Source of the DNA: CAVSUB01 sp963730995
Lineage (GTDB): Bacteria; Acidobacteriota; Vicinamibacteria; Vicinamibacterales; 2-12-FULL-66-21
Direction of reading: 5' to 3'
DNA: 64,000 nt
NCBI GenBank assembly: GCA_963730995.1
Contig: CAVSUB010000013.1
Location: 434,001 to 498,000, forward strand
In this document: positions 18,133 to 26,599 of the stretch, piece by piece
Position numbering within the stretch: the stretch's first letter is position 1
How the letters are laid out: every line of letters starts with the position of its first letter
Program-made: the position numbers and the translations under genes
The notes under the pieces: model-generated
Database searches by the model: none
What the model was told of the DNA's origin: nothing
Seen by the model: only the letters and a program-made list of their open reading frames with translations

Positions 18133-20604
18133 CTACTGTTGTCCGAGAGCGATTGACGGGTCGACGGTGGCTGCGCGACGGGCGGGACCGAGACACGCGA
18201 TCAAAGAGACCAGCGCGAGGACGCCAGTCACCGCCAGCAGCACCATGGGATCGAAGGCTCCGACGCCATAGAGCTGGGACGCAATGAGGCGCCGCAGCAG
18301 GGCGGCGCCGCCGACACCCGCGGCCAGGCCCACGACCACCAGCACGACGCCCTCCCGCAGCACGAGGCCGAGGACCTGACGTGCGTTGCTCCCCAGGGCC
18401 ATGCGGATCCCGAACTCACGTGTGCGTTGAGCGACTTCGTAGGCGAGGACGCCGTAGATGCCGATCGCGGCGAGGAGGAGCGCGACGATCGCGAACGCCA
18501 TCGAGAGCAGCATCGGCGTGCGACGCGGGTTGAGCGACTTCTCCACTCGCTCCGCCATCGTGACGACGTCGAACATCTGCAACTCCGGATCGATCTCGGC
18601 AAGGGCTCGCTGAACGGTGTTCGTGAGGGTCGCCGGTTCGTTCGTGGTCCGAATCGCGAACGCGATGTCACGCCGGGTCTCTTGATCGAACGGAATGTAG
18701 TACGCGCCGACGCGTGCGCCTTCCCCTTCGATCAATCCCTGGAGCTTGACATTCGCGACCACGCCGACAACCAGCATCCACTTCACGTCAGGACCTGGCT
18801 TGACCAGGTCCTCGGGACCGTCCGGCTTGTACATCCGGCGGCCGATTGGATCGGTATTCGGCCAGAACTTCTGAGCAAGCTGCTCGTCGATGATCACCAC
18901 CCGCGGCGAATCGGCCTTGTCGCTGTCCAGGAAGTACCGTCCGCGTTTTAACGGCACCTGCATCGATTCCAGGTATCCGGACGACACGTACAGTTGGTTT
19001 GGCGACACGACCGACTCGCCGGGGGCCGGCGCGTACCCTTCCGCGAGGATGACGCTGCTGCTGGAATCCAGGCTGAAAGGCAGATAGCTGGTCAGCCCTG
19101 CCGATGTCACGCCTGGCAGTGTGCGGATCCGTTCGAGCGCGCGGCTTGCGTACGTCCGCACCGCTGCGTCGTTCGAGTACTTGGATCTGAGCGGACTGAC
19201 GCGCCCGGTGAGAACATGCTCTGGCGAGAAGCCGGGATCGACACGCAGCAGGAGCCGGAAACTGGTGAGCAGCAGACCGGCGCTGACCAGCAGCACGAAT
19301 GCCAGCCCGACCTGCGTGACAATGAGCCCCCGGCGAACGCGGCGCGCGCCTCGCCCCGTCGTGCCGCTCCGTCCCTCGTCGCGGAGCACGGCGCTCAGGT
19401 TCAAGCCTGCGAGCTGCATCGAAGGCACCGCGCCAATCACGAGTCCGAGCACGACCGCCAGGCCGAGAATGAAGAGGAAGACGTTGGAGTCGACCCTGAC
19501 CTCGTAGCTTCGCGGGACCTCGGCCAGGCCGACGGTCGTCAGCCAGCCCAGACTCCACCACCCGAGCGCGAGCCCGAGGACGGCGCCGGCAACGGTGAGC
19601 ACCATCGCTTCGGTTACGAGCTGGCGCGCCACCCGCCGACGGGCCGCTCCGAGCGCATGGCGCGTGGCCACTTCCTTGAGCCGGCCGCTCGCGCGAACCA
19701 GGGCGAGATTGGTGATGTTGACGGCCGCGATGAGCAGCACGAACAGCGCCCCACCCCAGAGCAGATTCAACACTCCCCGGACGTTTCGGACGATGTCCGC
19801 TTCGAGCGGCACAACGACGGTGTGGAATCCGGCGTTCACGAGTGCGGTTTTCAAGGGCCCGGACCGTTCGATGATCCGCTGGTTCAGGGCATCGATCCGT
19901 GCCCGTGCCTGCTCCACCGTGGCGCCCACCGCGAGCCTGCCAATCATCTGATGGTTCTGGCTGTGGCGCGCTTCCTCCGAACGGGCCTTTGCATCGAACG
20001 CCAGCGGCGTGAAGATGCGCACGTCCGGATCGAGGAACGCGAAGCCCTGCGCCAGAACGCCGACGACGAGGTACGGCTCGTCGTTCAGCCGCAGGGTTCG
20101 GCCGACGATGGCGTCGATTCCGCCGGCCTGCTTGGCGGCAAAGGTATGGCTGAGGAGCGCTACGTGGTTGTGTCCGACCTCGCCTTCGTCGTCCGTGAAC
20201 AGCCGTCCGCGGACTGCCTGAGCGCGCAACACGCGGAAGAACGACGGCGTCACCTCAAGCGACCGGACGTCTTCGGCGCTGGGACCCGAGCCCACCTTGA
20301 ACCCCTCGAACCGATAGAGCGCCTGCGATTCGAGCACCTCGGTAAACGCGAGACGATCGAAATAGTTCGGCACCGAGGTTCCAGCCCGTTCCACGCCAGC
20401 GCCGGGGAACGAGTCGTACTCGAAGACCAGCCGGGCGGCGGCCGGATACGGGAGCGGCCGCAACAACACGGACTGCACGACGGTGAAGATGGCCGTGTTC
20501 GCGCCGATGCACAGAGCGAGCGTCAGAATGGTTGTCGCCGCGAAGGCTCGATCCTTGACGAGCAGACGCAGTGCGAACTTCAGGTCCTGGAAGAGCGTGT
20601 CCAT
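18133..20604 (-). CDS. ADOP-type MacB-like ABC transporter permease
   Basis: Large 823-aa permease of the FtsX/MacB superfamily in the duplicated form typical of Acidobacteria. TM1 near residues 20-45 (TTILTLALCIGANTAIFTVV) is followed by a periplasmic MacB core domain and three TM helices with the conserved KEVATRHALGAARRRVARQL. A second periplasmic domain then leads to a second TM triplet with RTREFGIRMALGSNARQVL. No ATP-binding gene lies nearby, so it is an orphan permease. Members of this group are proposed to export peptides or lipids or to act mechanically; the substrate is unknown. The gene is monocistronic, with TATGAT 9 nt before ATG 20604. Confidence 0.93.
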   Translation of the reverse strand: MDTLFQDLKFALRLLVKDRAFAATTILTLALCIGANTAIFTVVQSVLLRPLPYPAAARLVFEYDSFPGAGVERAGTSVPNYFDRLAFTEVLESQALYRFEGFKVGSGPSAEDVRSLEVTPSFFRVLRAQAVRGRLFTDDEGEVGHNHVALLSHTFAAKQAGGIDAIVGRTLRLNDEPYLVVGVLAQGFAFLDPDVRIFTPLAFDAKARSEEARHSQNHQMIGRLAVGATVEQARARIDALNQRIIERSGPLKTALVNAGFHTVVVPLEADIVRNVRGVLNLLWGGALFVLLIAAVNITNLALVRASGRLKEVATRHALGAARRRVARQLVTEAMVLTVAGAVLGLALGWWSLGWLTTVGLAEVPRSYEVRVDSNVFLFILGLAVVLGLVIGAVPSMQLAGLNLSAVLRDEGRSGTTGRGARRVRRGLIVTQVGLAFVLLVSAGLLLTSFRLLLRVDPGFSPEHVLTGRVSPLRSKYSNDAAVRTYASRALERIRTLPGVTSAGLTSYLPFSLDSSSSVILAEGYAPAPGESVVSPNQLYVSSGYLESMQVPLKRGRYFLDSDKADSPRVVIIDEQLAQKFWPNTDPIGRRMYKPDGPEDLVKPGPDVKWMLVVGVVANVKLQGLIEGEGARVGAYYIPFDQETRRDIAFAIRTTNEPATLTNTVQRALAEIDPELQMFDVVTMAERVEKSLNPRRTPMLLSMAFAIVALLLAAIGIYGVLAYEVAQRTREFGIRMALGSNARQVLGLVLREGVVLVVVGLAAGVGGAALLRRLIASQLYGVGAFDPMVLLAVTGVLALVSLIACLGPARRAATVDPSIALGQQ

Positions 20605-20613
20605 GGGAGCGGG

Positions 20614-20619
20614 ATCATA
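20614..20619 (-). promoter_or_regulatory. -10 element of the ADOP permease gene
   Basis: TATGAT ends 9 nt before the ATG at 20604, giving a predicted leader of 2-3 nt. Confidence 0.35.
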
Positions 20620-20622
20620 TTC

Positions 20623-20730
20623 AGGTTCTAGGGTTCTACGGTTCTCGGGTTCTAAAGGTTCGAGCTTCTAAAGGTTCAGGTTCTAAAGGTTCGAGGTTCC
20701 AAAAGGTTCGAGGTTCTAAAAGGTTCGAAC
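20623..20730 (+). repeat. Imperfect short tandem repeat array (ggttctaaag type)
   Basis: About 108 bp built from repeats of ggttct and ggttctaaaggttcgag-like units, between the permease and hemH start regions. No coding potential. It resembles simple-sequence intergenic arrays seen elsewhere in this window with other unit sequences. Confidence 0.8.
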
Positions 20731-20736
20731 CTGCAA

Positions 20737-20742
20737 TATTCT
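20737..20742 (+). promoter_or_regulatory. -10 element of hemH (leaderless type)
   Basis: TATTCT ends 6 nt before the GTG start at 20749; the predicted transcript begins at the start codon. Confidence 0.4.
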
Positions 20743-20748
20743 CCACCC

Positions 20749-21747
20749 GTGCCCCCTTTCGACGCCGTTCTGATGATCTCGTTCGGTGGCCCACAGGGCC
20801 TGAATGACATCCGGCCGTTCCTGCAGAACGTGGTTCGAGGGCGACGGATCTCGCCCGACCGGCTCGAGGACGTCGCGCATCACTACGAGCTCTTCGGTGG
20901 AGTGTCTCCGCTGACGGCCCTGACGTTCCGGCAATCGGAGGGATTGCGCGCGCGGCTGCAGGCGGCAGGTCGGCCGCTGCCCGTCCACGTGGGCATGCGC
21001 AACTGGCATCCCTTCCTGGAAGATACGCTCGCGGAGATGTCCCGCGCCGGTCTTCGACGGGCGGTCGGGCTCATCGCCGCGGCGCACCGGAGTTATTCGA
21101 GCTGCCTGCAGTATCGCGAGAACGTGGAGGCGGCTCGCGCGTCGCTGCGAAAACAGGGGCTGCGCGACGTCGAAGTCACGTACGTCGGCGACTGGCACAC
21201 GCACGACGGTTTCGTCGACGCGAACGTATCGCGCGTCGCGGAGGCGTTCGATCGTCTGCCTGCGACCCTCCGCGATCGCGCGGAGTTGATCTTCACCGCG
21301 CACAGCATCCCGGTCTCGATGTCGGACCGCTATCCGTATCGCCAACAGTTCGAAGAGACGGCCCGGCTCGTTGCCGCCCGCGTGAACGCGGCCCGCGGAC
21401 CGGCGGGTTGGGTTGACTACGCAACGGTCTACCAGAGCCGGAGCGGCAGGCCGGAGGATCCCTGGCTCGGTCCCGACGTCTGCGAGTACCTGCGCGGAAT
21501 GCCCGGGCGCCGGGTCGGCGCGGCAGTGATTTCCCCTATCGGTTTCCTGATCGACCATATCGAGGTGTTGTACGACCTCGACACCGAGGCGGCGGCCGTC
21601 GCCAGTGAGATAGGCCTCAGCCTCTCGCGTGCGGAGACGGTCGGGGACCATCCGCTGTTCCTGGACATGCTCGCGGACGTCGTGACCGCGACCATCCAGC
21701 AGTACGAGCGGGGTCGCGCGCTGCCAATCGCCGCGGCGGCCCGCTGA
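20749..21747 (+). CDS. hemH: Ferrochelatase (heme or coproheme synthesis)
   Basis: Inserts ferrous iron into the porphyrin ring at the end of heme biosynthesis. The 332-aa protein begins DAVLMISFGGP. It has HYELFGGVSPLTALTFRQ, VHVGMRNWHPFLEDTL, the catalytic-histidine region GLIAAAHRSYSSCLQYREN, ELIFTAHSIPVSM (second catalytic region) and SPIGFLIDHIEVLYDLD with a glutamate of the metal site. The SSYSSCxQYREN form is shared with the coproporphyrin-III ferrochelatases of Gram-positive bacteria, so the substrate could be coproporphyrin III (CpfC) rather than protoporphyrin IX. GTG start. No other heme genes are adjacent. Confidence 0.9.
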   Translation: MPPFDAVLMISFGGPQGLNDIRPFLQNVVRGRRISPDRLEDVAHHYELFGGVSPLTALTFRQSEGLRARLQAAGRPLPVHVGMRNWHPFLEDTLAEMSRAGLRRAVGLIAAAHRSYSSCLQYRENVEAARASLRKQGLRDVEVTYVGDWHTHDGFVDANVSRVAEAFDRLPATLRDRAELIFTAHSIPVSMSDRYPYRQQFEETARLVAARVNAARGPAGWVDYATVYQSRSGRPEDPWLGPDVCEYLRGMPGRRVGAAVISPIGFLIDHIEVLYDLDTEAAAVASEIGLSLSRAETVGDHPLFLDMLADVVTATIQQYERGRALPIAAAAR

Positions 21748-21757
21748 CCGGTTTCAG

Positions 21758-22489
21758 CTACGGCTCGTTCAGCAGCGCCGTGGCCTCATCTTCCGCGGCA
21801 TCCGACACCGGGCCCTGGCGCCGTGCGTACAGATAGGCGACCCCGAAGATCACGACGATCAGACCGAACGAAATCCACTTGTTCACCTGGAAGTGGACCC
21901 ACCCTTCGGCGTGCAGGTACTCGATCATCAGCTTGACGCCCACCCAGGCGATGATCAGGAACGCGCCATCCACGAGCGCTGGATACCGGCGAACCAGCGC
22001 CAGCAGCTGACCGATCACCATCCGCATCGTCACGATTCCGAGGATGCCGCCGCTGATGATGACCCACATCTTCGGAGACATCGCCACGGCGACGAGGATC
22101 GAGTCGACGGCGAACACGATGTCGGTGAGCTCGACTTTCACGACGGTCGCCCAGAAGGCGGAGAGTCCGAGCCAGGGTCTCGCCGGCTTGACGGTTCGAC
22201 GCTGGCCGCTGTCGCCGCTGTGGAAGAAGTGGCTCCACGTCAGATACAGGAGGTAGCAGGCGCCAATCAGCTTGACCCACGCCACCTGGAGAAGGTGCAT
22301 GGCGAGCACGGTCGCCAGGATGCGGAAGGCGAAGGCGCCAAGAATGCCATACCGAAGCGCCTTGCGCTGGTCGCTCCTTGGGAGACCAAGCACCAGAATC
22401 GCGAGGACGAGCGCGTTGTCGGCGCTCAGCAGTCCTTCCAGGAGGACGAGCAGGCCTATCGTCAGAAAATCGGTTACGTGAACGTCCAT
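21758..22489 (-). CDS. TerC-family integral membrane protein
   Basis: A 243-aa protein with about seven TM helices. Signature motifs are LLEGLLSADNALVLAILV near residue 20 and KVELTDIVFAVDSILVA near residue 120, the two acidic membrane motifs that define TerC/Alx proteins. Members are implicated in metal-ion (Mn) export loading of secreted proteins and in tellurite or pH responses. It is divergent from hspR across 121 bp that hold the HspR operator, so heat-shock control of this gene is possible but not shown. Confidence 0.9.
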   Translation of the reverse strand: MDVHVTDFLTIGLLVLLEGLLSADNALVLAILVLGLPRSDQRKALRYGILGAFAFRILATVLAMHLLQVAWVKLIGACYLLYLTWSHFFHSGDSGQRRTVKPARPWLGLSAFWATVVKVELTDIVFAVDSILVAVAMSPKMWVIISGGILGIVTMRMVIGQLLALVRRYPALVDGAFLIIAWVGVKLMIEYLHAEGWVHFQVNKWISFGLIVVIFGVAYLYARRQGPVSDAAEDEATALLNEP

Positions 22490-22504
22490 CGACAGCGGGC
22501 CAAC

Positions 22505-22534
22505 CTTGACGCGACTCGTATCAAGGTCTATATT
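22505..22534 (+). promoter_or_regulatory. HAIR operator overlapping the hspR operon promoter
   Basis: CTTGACG-N7-TATCAAG (22505-22525) fits the 7-7-7 layout of the HspR inverted repeat (consensus CTTGAGT-N7-ACTCAAG) with a perfect CTTGA/TCAAG dyad. It overlaps a sigma70-type promoter: -35 TTGACG (22506-22511), 17-nt spacer, -10 TATATT (22529-22534). HspR bound here would block RNA polymerase, giving autorepression of the hspR-cbpA-clpB-ftsH operon. Confidence 0.8.
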
Positions 22535-22610
22535 TGGATCGACGCAGGGTTCCGACTGGACCAGGGGCCGCCGGAACGATCCGACGTCGGTTTCAGCGGT
22601 TCAGAAACGC

Positions 22611-22952
22611 ATGACGATCGAACACGATCTCTACTTTATCAGCATGGCCGCGCGGCTGCTCGACATGCACCCGCAGACGCTCCGGAAATACGAGCGCCTC
22701 GGCCTGGTGCGACCGACGCGCACGGTCGGCAGCATGCGCGTCTATTCGGAGGAGGAGCTCGAGCGCCTCCGCCTCATCAAGCACCTGGTCGACGAAGCCG
22801 GCGTGAACCTGGCAGGAGTTCAACGGTTGCTTGCGATCGCCGAGTCGGTGCAGCGTCTGCGGCCGCTCGTGCGCGAAGAGCACGGGCGCCAGGACACGCG
22901 GAAGCGCCTGGCACGCGAAATCGAGCGAATCGGGCAGATGGTCGGGCTGTAG
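22611..22952 (+). CDS. hspR: Heat-shock repressor HspR (MerR family)
   Basis: A 113-aa MerR-type regulator starting at ATG 22611 (MTIEHDLYFISMAARLLDM). The winged helix-turn-helix is HPQTLRKYERLGLVRPTR..MRVYSEEELERLRLIKHL followed by DEAGVNLAGVQRLLAI, which is the HspR signature. A C-terminal dimerisation helix follows. HspR represses chaperone genes through HAIR sites and one lies at 22505-22525. In actinobacteria HspR uses DnaK as co-repressor; no dnaK is in this window. The longer frame from 22506 overlaps the promoter and is rejected. First gene of a four-gene chaperone and protease operon. Confidence 0.92.
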   Translation: MTIEHDLYFISMAARLLDMHPQTLRKYERLGLVRPTRTVGSMRVYSEEELERLRLIKHLVDEAGVNLAGVQRLLAIAESVQRLRPLVREEHGRQDTRKRLAREIERIGQMVGL

Positions 22953-22970
22953 AAGATCGGGCTATAGGCA

Positions 22971-23951
22971 TTGGACTTCAAGGATTACTACACCACGCTC
23001 GGCGTCTCCAAGACGGCGTCGGAAAAAGAGATCAAGCAGGCGTACCGCAAGCTGGCACGCAAGCACCATCCCGACGTGAACCCGGGCGACAAGTCGGCGG
23101 AAGCGAAGTTCAAAGAGATCAACGAGGCGTACGAGGTCCTCGGAGATCAAGAGAAGCGCCGGAAGTACGACGAGCTGGGGGCCAACTGGCGCGCGTACGA
23201 GCAGGCACAGCAGCAGGGGCAGCCGTGGGGCGCGCCCTTTGGCGGCGGCGCCTACTCGGCCAACACGGGCGGCGCCGGTGGTTACCGGACCATGACCGAA
23301 GAGGAGATGCGGGATCTCTTCGGCAACGAGGACCCGTTCTCCGATTTCTTCAAGACGTTCTTCGGCGGCGGCGGAACGAGCGCAGGCGGACGGCAGCGGA
23401 CCGGTCGCGCGACGCGGGTTCAGAAGGGTCGCGACATCGAGCACGAGGTCGACCTGACGCTCGACGAAGCGTTCCACGGGACGACCCGCAGGATGTCGAT
23501 CAAACAGGGCGGGCACGCCCGTACGGTCGACGTTCGCATCCCTGTCGGCGTCAAGGACGGCTCTCGCGTCCGCGCCGCAGGCGAAGGCGAATCGGGAGCG
23601 AACGGCGGTGTCGCCGGCGACCTGTATCTGCGCGTCCGGATTCGTCCGCACACAATGTTCGAGCGGAAGGGAGACGATCTGCACGCGCACGTCGCTGTGC
23701 CCGTCACGACCGCGGTGCTCGGGGGCGAGGCGCAGGTTCCGACAATCAGCGGCGCCGTCCGTCTGAAGATTCCCGAGGGCACGCAGAACGGCCAGGTGTT
23801 CCGGCTCAAAGGACATGGGATGCCTGCCGTCGGCAAGCCCGACGATCGCGGTGATCTCTATGCCACGGTCGACGTCCAACTACCCCGCTCGCTCACGGAG
23901 GAGCAACGGGAGCACTACGAAGCCCTGAGAAAGTCCGAGAAAGCCCTATGA
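22971..23951 (+). CDS. cbpA: DnaJ/CbpA-type co-chaperone (no zinc finger)
   Basis: A 326-aa J-domain protein beginning at TTG 22971 (DFKDYYTTLGVSKTASEKEI). The J-domain has the essential HPD (ARKHHPDVNPGD). A Gly/Phe-rich linker (res ~80-140) leads directly into the two C-terminal substrate-binding barrels (GRDIEHEVDLTLDEAFHGTTR, GDLYLRVRIRPHTMFER, KIPEGTQNGQVFRLKGHGMP) with no CxxCxGxG zinc module, so it is a class B (CbpA-like) member stimulating DnaK. Its TGA overlaps the clpB ATG in an ATGA. Between hspR and clpB, a layout comparable to actinobacterial HspR regulons. Confidence 0.9.
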   Translation: MDFKDYYTTLGVSKTASEKEIKQAYRKLARKHHPDVNPGDKSAEAKFKEINEAYEVLGDQEKRRKYDELGANWRAYEQAQQQGQPWGAPFGGGAYSANTGGAGGYRTMTEEEMRDLFGNEDPFSDFFKTFFGGGGTSAGGRQRTGRATRVQKGRDIEHEVDLTLDEAFHGTTRRMSIKQGGHARTVDVRIPVGVKDGSRVRAAGEGESGANGGVAGDLYLRVRIRPHTMFERKGDDLHAHVAVPVTTAVLGGEAQVPTISGAVRLKIPEGTQNGQVFRLKGHGMPAVGKPDDRGDLYATVDVQLPRSLTEEQREHYEALRKSEKAL

Positions 23952-26563
23952 ACATCAACAAGTACACCGAGAAGGCACAGGAGGCGATCCTCGGCGCACA
24001 GCAGCTCGCCGACCGGGAGGGCCATCCGGAAGTCACTCCAGAGATCCTGTTGCTGACGCTCCTCGAACAGCGCGACGGGATCGTGCCCGAGATCGTGCGA
24101 AAGATGAACGCGGATCCGGCCGCGCTCGCCGCCGCGGTCCGCGCGGAGATCCAGAAGCTTCCCCGCGCGCACGGCGGCACACAGGTGACGCTCTCACCCC
24201 GGCTTCGGCAGGTGACCGACGCCGCCGAGCAGGAGGCGGAACGGCTGAAGGACGACTACGTCAGCACCGAGCACCTCCTGGTCGCCATTGCCGCAGAGGG
24301 CGGGCGTTCGGCCTCGGCCCGCCTGCTCCAGTCACGGGGCGTGACACGTGACGCGATCCTGCAGGCGCTCACGACGATTCGCGGCTCCCAGCGGGTCACG
24401 AGCCAGAACCCGGAGACGACCTACCAGGCGCTCGAACGCTACGGCCGCGACCTGACAGAGCTCGCCCGCAAGGGGAAGCTCGATCCCGTCATCGGCCGAG
24501 ACGATGAAATCAGACGCGTGATCCAGGTTCTCTCCCGCCGCACCAAGAACAACCCGGTCCTCATCGGGGAACCCGGCGTCGGCAAGACGGCCGTCGTCGA
24601 GGGGCTCGCACAGCGCATCGTGCGGCAGGACGTTCCGGAGGGCCTCAAGAAGAAGCGGGTCGTCGCACTCGACATGGGCGCCCTTGTCGCCGGCGCGAAG
24701 TACCGCGGCGAGTTCGAGGAGCGCCTGAAGGCCGTGCTGAAGGAAGTGGCGGACGCCGCCGGTCAGGTGATTTTGTTCATCGACGAGCTGCACACGGTCG
24801 TAGGCGCCGGGGCTGCCGAAGGGGCGATGGACGCCTCCAACATGCTCAAGCCGATGCTCGCGCGAGGCGAGCTGCACACGGTCGGCGCGACCACGCTCGA
24901 CGAGTATCGCAAGCACATCGAGAAGGACGCGGCCCTCGAGCGCCGGTTCCAGCCCGTAATGATTGGCGAGCCGACCGTCGAGGACACGATCAGCATCCTG
25001 CGCGGCCTCCGGGAGCGCTACGAAGTGCATCACGGGGTCAAGTTCAAGGACTCGGCGCTCGTCGCCGCCGCGCTGCTCTCGAATCGGTACATCACGGACC
25101 GGTTTCTTCCGGACAAGGCGATCGACCTGATCGACGAGGCCGCATCGCGGCTGCGCATGGAGATCGACTCGATGCCCGCGGAGCTCGACGAAGTGCAGCG
25201 GCGCATCATGCAGCTCGAGATCGAGCGGGAAGCCCTGCGGAAGGAGACGGACAAGCCGTCCAAGGAGCGGCTGCAGAAGCTCGAAAAGGAGCTCGCCGAC
25301 CTCAAGGAAGAAATGAATCGGCTCGCGGCGCACTGGCAGCAGGAAAAGGACGCCATTCAGACAGGACGAAAGCTCAAGGAGGAGCTCGAGCAGGTCCGGC
25401 ACGAAATCGAACAGGCGCAGCGAAGCGGCGACTACGCGAAGGCTTCGGAGCTCCAGTACGGCCGGCTGCCGGAAATGGAACGCCGGATCCTGGAACAGGA
25501 GAAGCACCTCGCGGACCTGCAGCAGAACAAGCGGATGCTCAAAGAGCAGGTGGACGAAGAGGACATCGCACAAGTCGTCAGCCGGTGGACGCACATTCCA
25601 GTCAGCCGTCTGATGGAGGGCGAGATCCAGAAGCTCCTCAAGATGGAGGAACGGCTGCACAACCGCGTCGTGGGTCAGGACGAAGCGATTGCCGCGGTCG
25701 CCAACGCCATCCGGCGCGCGCGCGCGGGGCTCCAGGACCCGAACCGTCCTCTCGGAAGCTTCATCTTCCTCGGACCGACAGGTGTCGGCAAGACCGAGCT
25801 CGCCCGTGCGCTCGCCGAGTTTCTCTTCGACGACGATCAGGCCATGATCCGGATCGACATGTCCGAGTACCAGGAGAAGCACACGGTGTCGCGGCTGATA
25901 GGCGCGCCGCCAGGCTATGTCGGCTACGAAGAGGCCGGCCAGCTCACTGAGGTCGTCCGCCGCCGGCCGTACGCCGTCGTCCTCTTCGACGAGATCGAGA
26001 AAGCCCACAGCGAAGTGCTGAACGTGTTGCTGCAGCTGCTCGACGACGGCCGGTTGACTGACGGCAAGGGACGGACAGTCGACTTCAAGAACACGGTGGT
26101 CATCATGACGTCCAACGTGGGCAGCCATCTGATCGCCGAGAAGGTGGGTGCAGGGTCGACAGCCCTGGACGAAGGCACGCGACGGCAGGTGCTCGACGTC
26201 CTTCGCTCACAGTTCAGGCCCGAGTTCCTCAACCGGGTCGACGAGATCATCATCTTCCATGCCCTGAGCCGCGAGGAGATGCGGTTGATCATCGACATCC
26301 AGCTCCGCGGCCTGACGAAGCGTCTCGAGGATCGCAAGATCCACGTGGAGCTGACGGATCGAGCCAAGGATTTGCTCATAGCCGAGGGCTACGATCCCAC
26401 CTACGGGGCGCGTCCGCTCAAGCGCGCGATCCAGCGCCGGGTGCTGGATCCGCTGGCCATGCGCGTCCTCCAAGGCGATTTCCAAGAGGGGGACGCCGTT
26501 CGCATCGACGCGTCCGGTGGAGAGCTGCAGTTCGCGCGCGTGGAGCGCGGCGTCGCCGCCTGA
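23948..26563 (+). CDS. clpB: ATP-dependent chaperone ClpB
   Basis: Hexameric disaggregase working with DnaK/DnaJ, 871 aa, full length. It has an N-terminal Clp repeat domain (TEKAQEAILGAQQLADREGH), a first AAA+ module with Walker A GEPGVGKT near residue 207, and a long coiled-coil M-domain (res ~400-530) including LEKELADLKEEMNRLAAHW. The second AAA+ module has Walker A GPTGVGKT near residue 608 and a conserved C-terminal YDPTYGARPLKRAIQRRV. The M-domain separates it from ClpA and ClpC. It is the third gene of the HspR-controlled operon, translationally coupled to cbpA. Confidence 0.97.
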   Translation: MNINKYTEKAQEAILGAQQLADREGHPEVTPEILLLTLLEQRDGIVPEIVRKMNADPAALAAAVRAEIQKLPRAHGGTQVTLSPRLRQVTDAAEQEAERLKDDYVSTEHLLVAIAAEGGRSASARLLQSRGVTRDAILQALTTIRGSQRVTSQNPETTYQALERYGRDLTELARKGKLDPVIGRDDEIRRVIQVLSRRTKNNPVLIGEPGVGKTAVVEGLAQRIVRQDVPEGLKKKRVVALDMGALVAGAKYRGEFEERLKAVLKEVADAAGQVILFIDELHTVVGAGAAEGAMDASNMLKPMLARGELHTVGATTLDEYRKHIEKDAALERRFQPVMIGEPTVEDTISILRGLRERYEVHHGVKFKDSALVAAALLSNRYITDRFLPDKAIDLIDEAASRLRMEIDSMPAELDEVQRRIMQLEIEREALRKETDKPSKERLQKLEKELADLKEEMNRLAAHWQQEKDAIQTGRKLKEELEQVRHEIEQAQRSGDYAKASELQYGRLPEMERRILEQEKHLADLQQNKRMLKEQVDEEDIAQVVSRWTHIPVSRLMEGEIQKLLKMEERLHNRVVGQDEAIAAVANAIRRARAGLQDPNRPLGSFIFLGPTGVGKTELARALAEFLFDDDQAMIRIDMSEYQEKHTVSRLIGAPPGYVGYEEAGQLTEVVRRRPYAVVLFDEIEKAHSEVLNVLLQLLDDGRLTDGKGRTVDFKNTVVIMTSNVGSHLIAEKVGAGSTALDEGTRRQVLDVLRSQFRPEFLNRVDEIIIFHALSREEMRLIIDIQLRGLTKRLEDRKIHVELTDRAKDLLIAEGYDPTYGARPLKRAIQRRVLDPLAMRVLQGDFQEGDAVRIDASGGELQFARVERGVAA

Positions 26564-26586
26564 CCCGGCAGGTGGCGTGGCGGCGG

Positions 26587-26592
26587 TACAAT
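26587..26592 (+). promoter_or_regulatory. Possible internal -10 element of ftsH
   Basis: TACAAT in the 36-bp clpB-ftsH gap ends 7 nt before ATG 26600, so ftsH may also be made as a leaderless message independent of the operon promoter. Confidence 0.4.
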
Positions 26593-26599
26593 CAAAGCG

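Noticed and set aside
22506..22610. N-terminal extension of HspR
   Set aside because: It would translate the promoter and HAIR operator; the MerR domain begins right after ATG 22611.
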